NCBI GenBank assembly: GCA_023457935.1
Contig: JAEXBA010000025.1
Location: 1 to 54,917, forward strand
Origin: Bacteroidota bacterium
Lineage (GTDB): Bacteria > Bacteroidota > Bacteroidia > Flavobacteriales > Weeksellaceae
Direction of reading: 5' to 3'
Length of the DNA: 54,917 nucleotides
Under the pieces are notes generated by a model. The model ran no database searches. It was not told the origin of the DNA and worked only from the letters and a program-made list of their open reading frames with translations. Of the stretch, positions 28,890-37,352 are shown piece after piece; position 1 is the first letter of the stretch, and every line of letters starts with the position of its first letter. The translations under genes and the position numbers were made by a program.

Positions 28890-31508
28890 TTAATCAATAT
28901 TCTTCAGCAAAATCCAACCTGTTTTTACTACCGGCTGTTTTGTTGCCTGATCTTCGTATTTAATCTGATACCAGTACGTTGTTGTCGGAAGCGCCTTGCT
29001 CTGGAACCTTCCGTCCCAAACTGCACGCTTGTCATCAGCTTTCCAAAGTTCTTTACCGTATCTGTCGAAGAAAGACGCAGAGAAACCTTTAAGATGAGCA
29101 ATTCCTGTAAGATCCACTACATCATTTTTACCGTCTCCGTTAGGCGTAATTACATTCTGAACAACAAACGGATAATACTCAAGAATACCGACGCAGGTTG
29201 TTCTTTTTACACGTACCCAAATGGTTAACGGAACATTGTTAGGAACATTCTGGAATGTATTGGAATCCTGCCAGCTGAAGCCCTGGTTAATTGAGTATTC
29301 CAGTTCTGCATTACTAGGATTGGTTGCTGTGATAACAATGGTACCGCTGCTTTGGTTCTGGTAAGCAACTTCTACAATCTGCGGTACGCCGGCTTCAATA
29401 ACTTCTGTTGAGAAGATGGCGGAACATTCACCATTGTCTATTTCTACGGTATAGATTCCAGGTGTGTCAACAGTAATTGTCTGCGTTGTTTCACCGGTAC
29501 TCCAAAGGTAAGTGTAGTCAGGTCCGGTTCCTGCATCCAGTATAATCTCATCATCAGTACAGATCTGTCCTGTAACTGCAGGCATTGTCGAAGTAATCGC
29601 AGGAATAACATGTACGGTAACTTCTGCCGGTGTTGCAGACTGACATCCGTTCGGACCGATTGCATACACGCTGTAAGTGGTCGTCACGGTTGGGGAAACC
29701 GTAATCGTATTACCGGTTGCAGAGTTATTTGCCCAGTTGTAGGTAACTCCACCGGTTGCAGTAAGAATAGCCGATTCTCCAACACAAATTACCGCTTCAT
29801 TGGTCGTAACATTTACAGGCGCAGTAGTGAAGTCTCCGATTACATTTACTGTTGCAGTATCTGTACAAACGATGTCACCCGGCTGGTAATGTCTTGTTAT
29901 GGTTAAAGTATAAGTTCCCGGAGCGTTGATTACAGGAGAAAGTGTATCCTGACCCGAAACAATATATCCGCCGCCCGACGCAACCCAATGGAATGTGGAT
30001 CCCGCAGGATAAGTGGAACCGCCGGCATAAAGTGTCTGCTGTGGATTAGTACAGTTAAGTGCCGCAGGCGGAGCGATAGTAGCTTCAATATCTGTTGATT
30101 TCACAAGGCTCAGTTCTGTAATCTTTGGACAGAAACCGTTCATTACCACAACATAAATAATCTGTCCACCCGCGCTGGTGTATGAAAGAGGGTTGGCAAT
30201 ATTGTTGGCGTTCATCGCCTGAGCATCGGCAAGGTCTTCATAATAAGTGAAAGTTACTCCCGGAGCACTCGTGATGGCCGGCTCTGCCAGTGTAAGGTTA
30301 TAATCGATATCACCAGGCGCAAAACAGTACGTTAAAGTAGTATCTTGAGTCTGAGCAGTTGCACCGCCCACGATAGTAACACAGGCCTCACCAGGACACT
30401 GATTACCCGGAATATTTACACTCAGGCAGTATTCGCCAGGTTCGTTGGCGATATAGGTTGGATTGGTAGCTCCCGGAATTGGAGTTCCGTTGTGGCTCCA
30501 CTGGTAGGTAGAACCCGCAATCTGAATAGATGAAGTTAAAGTCTGCGGAGTATTGTCGCACATATTGATACTTGGCGGTAACGGATTTCCTCCCGGATCC
30601 AGAATCTGAACGCCGATATCGAAAGATCCTGCTTCCAGAAATACTGCAGAACCATAACTGCTGTCTCTCGCATCCGCGATAACCATTTTAATATGGTAAG
30701 ACTGTCCCGGAACAACGGTTGCCACAGCCTGTAACGGTGTGGTTCTGCCGATATAGTTGGTTCCGTTATTTGTCAATCCACCAAAGTATTGCTGATTTAC
30801 AGCCGCACATACCGTATTTGCAGGGTGAATGTTGGTAACGGCTACTGGTCCCGCTCCAGCTGGCAGTACTGCTAAGTTTGTATAAGTTGCACCTGCAGTA
30901 TTAGGTTTCAGCAATAATGCAAAAGCATCATCATAAGTACAGGAAAAAGATCCAGAATATTCTTCAGAAGCGAAGATATAATTAAAGGTCATCTGGGTAC
31001 TCGTCGGCACAAAATCAAACTCAAGTACACCGGCATTATTGATGGAATTGGTCGTTCCCAAAGCAGCGATCAGATCTGCATCACTGCCACCGCCGTTGTT
31101 GTCGCTCATAATTCCTGCCTGCGCAGTATTACCGGCCTTTCTGGCAAAACCTGTAGTCAGGACAATACCTTCCTGAAAAGGAAATGTTGAAGTTCCTTTC
31201 TTGAAGTATCCCCAAAACCTGTCGTTATCGGTAACCGGATCATTGGGAGAAACTGATACGTTGCTCACCATGGGAGTTCCGCAACTGGATCCGCCACTGA
31301 TGAGCACATCGGTAACAAGCTGAGTAGGTGTATAAGAAGACTGCGGATGTGCAGGCAGATTCACCTCGATCAGAGGCCCGCCTTTCGAAAGAAAATCCGC
31401 ACTTTTCATTGCAGGTTTACGTTCTGGCGTCTGCTGTGCGGAGACACCGACAGCTGTAAAGAGTAACGAAAAAGCAAGAAGATAGTTTTTCAATCTATAA
31501 TTTAACAT
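28890..31508 (-). CDS. T9SS-secreted protein with choice-of-anchor L and type B C-terminal domains
   Basis: Exported protein of 872 residues. A signal peptide ends near VSAQQ (25). Residues about 58-300 form a choice-of-anchor L-type domain (YTPTQLVTDVLISGG, EGIVLTTGFA, FIFASEEYSGSF). Then come Ig/PKD-like beta domains rich in Cys and Thr, and the C-terminal about 90 residues are a type B type IX secretion signal (ITPNGDGKNDVVDL, FFDRYGKELW, TYWYQIKYED). It is thus probably exported by the T9SS to the surface or medium. Type B cargos usually stand next to a PorP/SprF-like gene; none is nearby. Function is likely adhesion, which is inferred from the domains. Confidence 0.88.
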   Translation of the reverse strand: MLNYRLKNYLLAFSLLFTAVGVSAQQTPERKPAMKSADFLSKGGPLIEVNLPAHPQSSYTPTQLVTDVLISGGSSCGTPMVSNVSVSPNDPVTDNDRFWGYFKKGTSTFPFQEGIVLTTGFARKAGNTAQAGIMSDNNGGGSDADLIAALGTTNSINNAGVLEFDFVPTSTQMTFNYIFASEEYSGSFSCTYDDAFALLLKPNTAGATYTNLAVLPAGAGPVAVTNIHPANTVCAAVNQQYFGGLTNNGTNYIGRTTPLQAVATVVPGQSYHIKMVIADARDSSYGSAVFLEAGSFDIGVQILDPGGNPLPPSINMCDNTPQTLTSSIQIAGSTYQWSHNGTPIPGATNPTYIANEPGEYCLSVNIPGNQCPGEACVTIVGGATAQTQDTTLTYCFAPGDIDYNLTLAEPAITSAPGVTFTYYEDLADAQAMNANNIANPLSYTSAGGQIIYVVVMNGFCPKITELSLVKSTDIEATIAPPAALNCTNPQQTLYAGGSTYPAGSTFHWVASGGGYIVSGQDTLSPVINAPGTYTLTITRHYQPGDIVCTDTATVNVIGDFTTAPVNVTTNEAVICVGESAILTATGGVTYNWANNSATGNTITVSPTVTTTYSVYAIGPNGCQSATPAEVTVHVIPAITSTMPAVTGQICTDDEIILDAGTGPDYTYLWSTGETTQTITVDTPGIYTVEIDNGECSAIFSTEVIEAGVPQIVEVAYQNQSSGTIVITATNPSNAELEYSINQGFSWQDSNTFQNVPNNVPLTIWVRVKRTTCVGILEYYPFVVQNVITPNGDGKNDVVDLTGIAHLKGFSASFFDRYGKELWKADDKRAVWDGRFQSKALPTTTYWYQIKYEDQATKQPVVKTGWILLKNID

Positions 31509-31639
31509 TTTTGGTAGTTTTCAACAAAATTATATTTTTTTTTGGAACTTTAGCATAGAAATGTGTTAAATTTTGCCTGTTTTGACGTTGTTCTAAGAGT
31601 CTGATTCTGAATTTCAAAAAACATATGCATAAAATAGCA

Positions 31640-32158
31640 TTATTCTTCAGTTTTGAGGTCTTCAATCTTATTCTGAAGTTCCTGAATTTTATCTTTTAAA
31701 ACCTTAATTTCATTCTTGTTGGAGCTCACATTGCTTTTCAGCATTACTTTTTTTGCTCTTTCATTGTGATCTTCTTCGTCTTCATCCTCGTCTTCATTAA
31801 TTTCTTCAATATCTTCCTGAATATCGTCAATATCTTCAGAAATTTCCTCAATATCTTCCTGAATATCCTCAATATCTTCCTGAATTTCAGATACATCGTC
31901 TTTCAGATCTTCAATATGTTCCCGGCTGCGGTTTACGGAAAGCTGAATAAAAATGGAGAGATAAATAGCTTCAAGTGAAAGTATTGTTGTGAGAATGAGC
32001 AGCATCTGGTCGAACTCCAGCACTTTAAAGACCGGAAGCATAAATGCGCATATGAACAGCACAGTATGAACAATGAGCGAGGGAATGGAGCCCACCCAGG
32101 CGGTAATGTTTTCTGCCGCTTTTTCCAGTACCCGGATGTTTTTTGTCTCTGTGCTCAT
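31640..32158 (-). CDS. DUF1003-like membrane protein with an isoleucine coiled coil
   Basis: Protein of 172 residues. The N-terminal half has two membrane helices (about 27-45 and 50-72) and the segment SLEAIYLSIFIQLSVNRSR, which matches the DUF1003 family. The C-terminal half is an acidic coiled coil: from about residue 88 heptads of the form DIQEDIE repeat five times with Ile at a and d positions, then a run of Asp/Glu and a second, more ordinary coiled coil. The repeat is visible as near-identical DNA units at 31795-31895. Function of DUF1003 is unknown; the coil suggests self-association or a cytoplasmic partner. Confidence 0.75.
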   Translation of the reverse strand: MSTETKNIRVLEKAAENITAWVGSIPSLIVHTVLFICAFMLPVFKVLEFDQMLLILTTILSLEAIYLSIFIQLSVNRSREHIEDLKDDVSEIQEDIEDIQEDIEEISEDIDDIQEDIEEINEDEDEDEEDHNERAKKVMLKSNVSSNKNEIKVLKDKIQELQNKIEDLKTEE

Positions 32159-32185
32159 TGTTGATGAAGTTTAAGACAAAAATAG

Positions 32186-32956
32186 CTAAAATTCTTTTGA
32201 AACCCCGAGTCCGAAAAGCGCAAAATCATAAACTGCCGGGTCTTCGGAATTAAATTTTCTTAACACTGCGTCCAGTTCTTCAACCGTTTTCCAGTCGTTC
32301 TGTTTTCTCTGAATCAAATCTAGTTTCCGTGAAATATTTCCGGTATGTACATCCAGCGGAACCGACAGGTATTTCTGTTCAAGAATGTTCCAAATCCCGA
32401 AATCAACACCTTTGTTATCCTTCCGTACCATCCATCTCAAATACATCATCAGTCTTTTTGCCGACGAATTTCTGTAGGTAGAACTGATATGCTTCCGGCT
32501 CCGGTGAACGGTGTTTTCTGCGAGGAAAGTGTTTCTGAACCGTTCAATCGCGTGGTAATAACTGGTTTCGCTTTCTGCAGTTTTGAACAGTGCTTCCATT
32601 GAATTAAATTCGCGGTAAATCCTTTGCAGACTGTTGAGAAAAAATGTAAAATCCTCCGCATTAAAAGTCCGGTGAACCGACTGGTTTTCAAAACTTTTCA
32701 GATCCTTTTGGGAAAAATTCAGGACAAAATCATAAGGAGAACTGTCCATCCAGTTCATCATTTTATTCGCATTGTTAATGATGGATTTTCGGTTTCCCCA
32801 GGAAATAATTGCGGTTAAAAATCCTGCGATTTCAATATCCTGTTTCAGTTCAAACTGATGCGGAATCTGTACTGGATCATTTTCAATAAAATCGGGATGA
32901 TTGTACTGATTGGCTTTTTCGTCAAGAAAATTTTTCAGTTCATTAAAATCCATCAT
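32186..32956 (-). CDS. TIGR02757 family protein
   Basis: Protein of 256 residues of the TIGR02757 (DUF2400) family, which is distantly related to helix-hairpin-helix DNA glycosylases and is found mainly in Bacteroidota; its function is not known. Recognisable segments are FLTAIISWGNRKSIINNA near the N-terminus, KRLMMYLRWMVRKD and the C-terminal VPLDVHTGNISR and FALFGLGVS. Two adjacent ATG codons at 32956 and 32953 can serve as start. It ends with its start three bases from the rnz stop, so the two probably form one unit. Confidence 0.83.
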   Translation of the reverse strand: MMDFNELKNFLDEKANQYNHPDFIENDPVQIPHQFELKQDIEIAGFLTAIISWGNRKSIINNANKMMNWMDSSPYDFVLNFSQKDLKSFENQSVHRTFNAEDFTFFLNSLQRIYREFNSMEALFKTAESETSYYHAIERFRNTFLAENTVHRSRKHISSTYRNSSAKRLMMYLRWMVRKDNKGVDFGIWNILEQKYLSVPLDVHTGNISRKLDLIQRKQNDWKTVEELDAVLRKFNSEDPAVYDFALFGLGVSKEF

Positions 32957-32959
32957 CGG

Positions 32960-33877
32960 TCAGCCGATTTTTACTGCTTCCAACTGCGACGGAAGAAAAG
33001 TATTTGGAAAAACCTCACGAGCCTCATTGGTAAAAACAGAAAGGTCGCCGTAACGGTTTGAAAAATGCCCGACAATCAGTTTTCCCACGTTTGCTTTGCG
33101 CGCGATTCTTGCTGCCTCCAAAGCTGTGGTATGGCCGGTGTAATCTGCCATTTCTTTAAGGTCGTGAAGAAAGGTTGCTTCATGATATAGTAAATCCACA
33201 CCTTCGATAATCGGAACGATACTTTCGATGTAGCGCGTATCGCTGCAGAATGCGTAGGAAACCGATTTGGAAGGATCAAATGTCAGCGTTTCATTTTTCA
33301 GAATGTATCCGTCGCTGAGCTCAAAATCTTTCCCAAGTTTCAGATTATGGTAGTCGCAGGTTTCAATTTCAGGATATTTAGCAATTTCCTTCATATTGAG
33401 GTGACGCTCTTTCGGTTTTTCATTAAAAAGGTAACCGTTACAGTACACACGGTGATTCAGCGGAATGGTGTACACTTCTACCCTTTTGTCTTCGTAGATT
33501 TTTTCAGAATAATTTTTGTCGAGTTCGTGATAAACCACATCAAATCCGCGCTGAGTTTCCGTAATTCTGAAAATAGTTTCAAGCATTTCCCTGATGCCTT
33601 TCGGACCGTAAATATGCAGCGGAATTTCCCTGCCCAAAAGCCGGAAACTAGCGATCAGTCCAGGCAAACCAAAACAGTGATCGCCGTGAAGATGCGAAAT
33701 AAAAATATGACTTATTTTTGAAAATCTTACTTTCGCTTTCCGAAGCTGAACCTGCGTTCCTTCCCCACAGTCTATAAGAAAATGGCGTTCTTCCATCTCC
33801 AGAAACTGCGCAGTTGGCGAAGAATTAACGGTTGGAATTGCGGAATTAAATCCGAGAATTGTAAGATAAGAACTCAA
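32960..33877 (-). CDS. rnz: Ribonuclease Z
   Basis: tRNA 3'-processing endonuclease of the metallo-beta-lactamase fold, 305 residues, which removes tRNA 3' trailers. The zinc motif HLHGDH lies at 62-67, preceded by DCGEGTQVQL; additional metal ligands are in the CSDTRY, EATFL and VGHFSNRY segments. The length is normal for the short form (RNase Z-S). It lies three bases upstream of the TIGR02757 gene. Confidence 0.95.
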   Translation of the reverse strand: MSSYLTILGFNSAIPTVNSSPTAQFLEMEERHFLIDCGEGTQVQLRKAKVRFSKISHIFISHLHGDHCFGLPGLIASFRLLGREIPLHIYGPKGIREMLETIFRITETQRGFDVVYHELDKNYSEKIYEDKRVEVYTIPLNHRVYCNGYLFNEKPKERHLNMKEIAKYPEIETCDYHNLKLGKDFELSDGYILKNETLTFDPSKSVSYAFCSDTRYIESIVPIIEGVDLLYHEATFLHDLKEMADYTGHTTALEAARIARKANVGKLIVGHFSNRYGDLSVFTNEAREVFPNTFLPSQLEAVKIG

Positions 33878-33913
33878 GTTGTCTTTTTTTGAAAGAACAG
33901 CAAAGTTACGAAA

Positions 33914-34489
33914 TTAGATACCATTAAGAAATGCCAGCAACTGATCAATGGCGTTTCTGCGGTGAGAAATTGCGTTTTTTTCTTCCGAAAGCATTTCTGC
34001 GAAAGTAATCTGATGGCCATTGGGAACAAAGATCGGATCGTAACCGAAACCTTTGTGGCCCTTGTTTTCAGTAAGAAGATTTCCGAAAACCTTTCCTTCA
34101 AAAAACTTCGGTCCGTTTGCATCGTAGTAGCACATTACCGTGACGAAATGGGCTTTCCGGTCTGTTTTCCCTTCCATTTCCTCAAGAACCTTGGCAATGT
34201 TTTTTGGAAAATCATGATCTCCGGCGTAACGGGCCGAATGAATTCCCGGTCTTCCGTCCAATTCTTCCACTGCAAGTCCGGAATCATCACCGATACTGGC
34301 AATTCCCGTTTTTTCGAAACAGTATTTTGCCTTGATTTCTGCATTTTCGTGAAACGAATTTCCGTCTTCTACGATTTCATCATGAATTCCGTAATCGGTT
34401 AAAGACTTTACGAGAAAGTCATTTCCTAGAATTTGCTGAATTTCTTCTTTTTTATGCAAATTGTGAGTGGCAATAAGGATTTCTTTCAT
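33914..34489 (-). CDS. rdgB: RdgB/HAM1 family non-canonical purine NTP pyrophosphatase
   Basis: House-cleaning nucleotide pyrophosphatase of 191 residues that hydrolyses ITP, dITP and XTP to monophosphates. Signature motifs are ATHNLHKKEEI at the N-terminus, SIGDDSGLAVEELDGRPGIHSARYAG (residues about 65-90, described in parts) and GFGYDPIFVP, and SHRRNA near the C-terminus. It lies between rnz and the CPBP protease on the same strand. Confidence 0.94.
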   Translation of the reverse strand: MKEILIATHNLHKKEEIQQILGNDFLVKSLTDYGIHDEIVEDGNSFHENAEIKAKYCFEKTGIASIGDDSGLAVEELDGRPGIHSARYAGDHDFPKNIAKVLEEMEGKTDRKAHFVTVMCYYDANGPKFFEGKVFGNLLTENKGHKGFGYDPIFVPNGHQITFAEMLSEEKNAISHRRNAIDQLLAFLNGI

Positions 34490-34520
34490 GTATTTTGAAC
34501 GGTTTGAGAATTATTTTTTT

Positions 34521-35357
34521 TTAGTTTTCAGAATAGTGAACGCGGTACTTTTTCGTAAACAGATAGTAAAATACAGCAAAAATCACGATTCCGGCGGCTA
34601 AGAGAATATATTCGTTAATATGGAAAAAATCGGAAAAACTTTCCGTGTTACCATAAAAAACCAACAGCGTTGAAGCGCCGTTATTGAAGGCATGCAGCAA
34701 AATCGGCATCAGCAGAGATTTTGTTCTTTCATACACAATTCCCATCACAACGCCCAGCAGAGTAGCTCCAACAAACTGCCAAGGATTACCGTGAATCAAT
34801 CCAAAAACCAGCGCCGAAATCCAAATGGCTTTCATGGGCGCCATTCCCCTGTTGATAAGGCCTTTCTGAATAATCCCGCGGAAAACAATCTCTTCAAAAA
34901 TCGGTGCCATAATTACGGCCAGCAAAATCATCACCGATGTATCTTTCGACATCTGTTCCATCAGTTTCGAGAAAAGCTCATACATTTCACCGAAAAACGG
35001 TCCGGTTACCGGAATCTTTCCTGTGAAAAACTCGGCAATCAGCATCATTCCGAACATCAGCGGAAAAATAAGGAGATAGGTATAAAAATTCCTTGTGGAA
35101 AAATTGAAGTTCAGGGGCTTTCCTGTCTGCGGCCGGCAAACAAAATAATCAAAAGACATTATGGCTCCAACCCACATCACGGCGTTGGAAATGATCAGAA
35201 AAGCATCTTCATACTGAAAGTTTTCCTTCATCATAAACATCGCAAAAACGTTTCCAACAGAGAGAATCATTACAGGAACCAAAGCGCCCAGAATAAGCGC
35301 CAAAGTGCCTTTCCAGTTGAAAACATACTTCGGCAGCGAAGAACGTAAATTACCCAT
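34521..35357 (-). CDS. CPBP family intramembrane glutamic protease
   Basis: Membrane protein of 278 residues from the ATG at 35357; a GTG two codons earlier is less likely. It has about eight membrane helices and the conserved CPBP/Abi motifs EEIVFRG, FGLIHG and HAFNN, which form the active site in Rce1-like proteases. The family processes prenylated proteins in eukaryotes and has diverse roles in bacteria. The substrate here is unknown. It ends 31 bp before the rdgB start on the same strand. Confidence 0.87.
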   Translation of the reverse strand: MGNLRSSLPKYVFNWKGTLALILGALVPVMILSVGNVFAMFMMKENFQYEDAFLIISNAVMWVGAIMSFDYFVCRPQTGKPLNFNFSTRNFYTYLLIFPLMFGMMLIAEFFTGKIPVTGPFFGEMYELFSKLMEQMSKDTSVMILLAVIMAPIFEEIVFRGIIQKGLINRGMAPMKAIWISALVFGLIHGNPWQFVGATLLGVVMGIVYERTKSLLMPILLHAFNNGASTLLVFYGNTESFSDFFHINEYILLAAGIVIFAVFYYLFTKKYRVHYSEN

Positions 35358-35470
35358 GTACACAGTTTATTTCGGACAAATATAAAGAAAATGTACTCGG
35401 AATCATCAGCAGAAATACCGGTTTTCACATCTCATTAAAAATACCGATTTTTGCAGCCAGAAAATTCAAT

Positions 35471-37066
35471 ATGTCAGATTTAATAAAAGAAATAGAGAAA
35501 CGTAAAACTTTCGGCATCATCTCCCACCCCGATGCCGGAAAAACTACTCTAACAGAAAAACTGCTGCTTTTTGGTGGCGCCATTCAGGAAGCAGGAGCCG
35601 TAAAATCCAATAAAATCAAGAAAGGTGCGACTTCCGACTTTATGGAAATCGAAAGACAGAGAGGAATTTCCGTGGCAACTTCCGTTCTGGCGTTTGAATA
35701 TAAAGGACACAAAATCAATATTCTGGATACTCCCGGGCACAAGGATTTTGCTGAAGATACGTACAGAACCTTAACAGCGGTTGATTCCGTAATTGTGGTG
35801 ATTGACGTTGCGAAAGGTGTTGAGGAACAGACAGAAAAGCTCGTTCAGGTCTGCCGGATGAGAAACATTCCGATGTTGGTTTTTATCAACAAGCTTGACC
35901 GTGAGGGAAAAGATGCTTTTGATCTTCTTGACGAAGTGGAGCAGAAACTCGGCCTTACCGTCTGTCCGCTTTCTTTGCCGATCGGAATGGGTTCGGATTT
36001 TCAGGGAATCTATAATATCTGGGAAAACAATATTCAGCTTTTCCTTGAAGAAAAGAAGCAGAAAGTTGGTGAATCTGTAAGAATCGATAATGTCAACGAT
36101 CCTAAAGTAGATGAAATCATCGGTGAAAAAGCAGCCAAAATATTGCGTGACGAACTGGAACTTGTGGAAACCGTTTATCCTGAATTCAGTCGCGAAGATT
36201 ATATGAACGGCGATCTGCAGCCGGTTTTCTTTGGTTCAGCGTTGAATAATTTTGGTGTCCGCGAACTTCTGGATGCTTTTATCGACATCGCGCCGATGCC
36301 GCAGCCGAAACAGTCGGACACGAGAATTGTGAAGCCTGAAGAAAACAGTTTTACGGGTTTTGTTTTCAAAATTCACGCGAATATGGATCCTAAACACCGC
36401 GACCGGTTGGCTTTCGTAAAAATTGTTTCCGGTACTTTCAAAAGAAATGAAAACTATCTTTTGGTTCGTGAAGGAAAGAAAATGAAATTCTCTGCACCGA
36501 ATGCGTTTTTTGCCGATAAAAAAGAAGTGGTTGATGAAAGTTATCCCGGCGACATTGTCGGACTTCACGACACCGGAAATTTCAGAATCGGTGATACTTT
36601 AACTGGCGGAGAAAAACTGAATTTCAAAGGAATTCCGAGCTTCTCGCCGGAACATTTCCGTTATATCAACAATGAAGATCCTTTGAAGGCAAAACAGCTT
36701 GCAAAAGGCATTGATCAGCTGATGGATGAAGGTGTGGCACAGCTTTTCACACTGGAAATGAACGGAAGAAAAATCATCGGAACGGTTGGAGCGCTGCAGT
36801 ATGAAGTAATACAGTACCGTCTTGAACACGAATACGGCGCGAAATGTACCTACGAACCACTTTCCATCCATAAAGCATGTTGGGTGGAAGCCGATGAAAA
36901 ATCGGATGAATACCGCGAATTTGCCCGTCTGAAACAGCGGTTCCTTGCAAGAGACAAATACAACCAACTGGTATTTCTGGCGGATTCTTCATTCACCATT
37001 CATATGACGCAGGAAAAATTTCCGAATGTAAAGCTGCATTTTGTAAGCGAATATCAGAATGAATAA
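35471..37066 (+). CDS. prfC: Peptide chain release factor 3
   Basis: RF3, a translational GTPase of 531 residues that recycles RF1/RF2 from the ribosome. G1 motif HPDAGKTT at 19-26, switch region GATSDFMEIERQRGIS, DTPGHKDF and NKLDR are all present, followed by domains II and III. The length and the RF3-specific AGAVKSNKIKKGATS segment distinguish it from EF-G. It has a weak terminator and is followed by a 14-bp tandem repeat. Confidence 0.96.
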   Translation: MSDLIKEIEKRKTFGIISHPDAGKTTLTEKLLLFGGAIQEAGAVKSNKIKKGATSDFMEIERQRGISVATSVLAFEYKGHKINILDTPGHKDFAEDTYRTLTAVDSVIVVIDVAKGVEEQTEKLVQVCRMRNIPMLVFINKLDREGKDAFDLLDEVEQKLGLTVCPLSLPIGMGSDFQGIYNIWENNIQLFLEEKKQKVGESVRIDNVNDPKVDEIIGEKAAKILRDELELVETVYPEFSREDYMNGDLQPVFFGSALNNFGVRELLDAFIDIAPMPQPKQSDTRIVKPEENSFTGFVFKIHANMDPKHRDRLAFVKIVSGTFKRNENYLLVREGKKMKFSAPNAFFADKKEVVDESYPGDIVGLHDTGNFRIGDTLTGGEKLNFKGIPSFSPEHFRYINNEDPLKAKQLAKGIDQLMDEGVAQLFTLEMNGRKIIGTVGALQYEVIQYRLEHEYGAKCTYEPLSIHKACWVEADEKSDEYREFARLKQRFLARDKYNQLVFLADSSFTIHMTQEKFPNVKLHFVSEYQNE

Positions 37067-37068
37067 TC

Positions 37069-37110
37069 AATTATTAATTACGAATTATTAATTACGAATT
37101 ATTAATTACG
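37069..37110. repeat. 14-bp tandem repeat, heptamer-based
   Basis: Three exact copies of AATTATTAATTACG, then a partial degenerate copy, begin two bases after the prfC stop. The unit is twice the seven-base length of the repeat near truB. Confidence 0.85.
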
Positions 37111-37147
37111 GATTACGGTGAATGACCGGTTTGGAAACGGATAAAAT

Positions 37148-37175
37148 AAAGGACAGGAATTTCTGTTCTTTTTTT
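37148..37175 (+). terminator. Weak terminator after prfC
   Basis: AAAGGACAG (37148-37156) pairs, with one G-T pair, with CTGTTCTTT (37163-37171) and is followed by T-rich sequence. It lies 80 bp past the stop beyond a tandem repeat. Confidence 0.6.
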
Positions 37176-37352
37176 GTTGAATACGTTTCGTGGATGTTAG
37201 AATTTCGGGTTCTAACCGAAGAAAATTGTAGAGCAGTTGTAAATTAGTATTACAACAGTTTGATTTTTAGATCATTAAATTGAAACAAGCGCTGTAATCA
37301 AAATTTCGGGAACGCAAATTGCTTATTCAACTCAGATTTTGAAAAAATTGTA

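Noticed and set aside
34692..35348. A 218-codon plus-strand open frame opposite the CPBP protease
   Set aside because: It lies wholly antisense to a gene with clear CPBP motifs, is rich in His, Asn, Gln and Arg as expected from a reversed frame, and has no recognisable domain.
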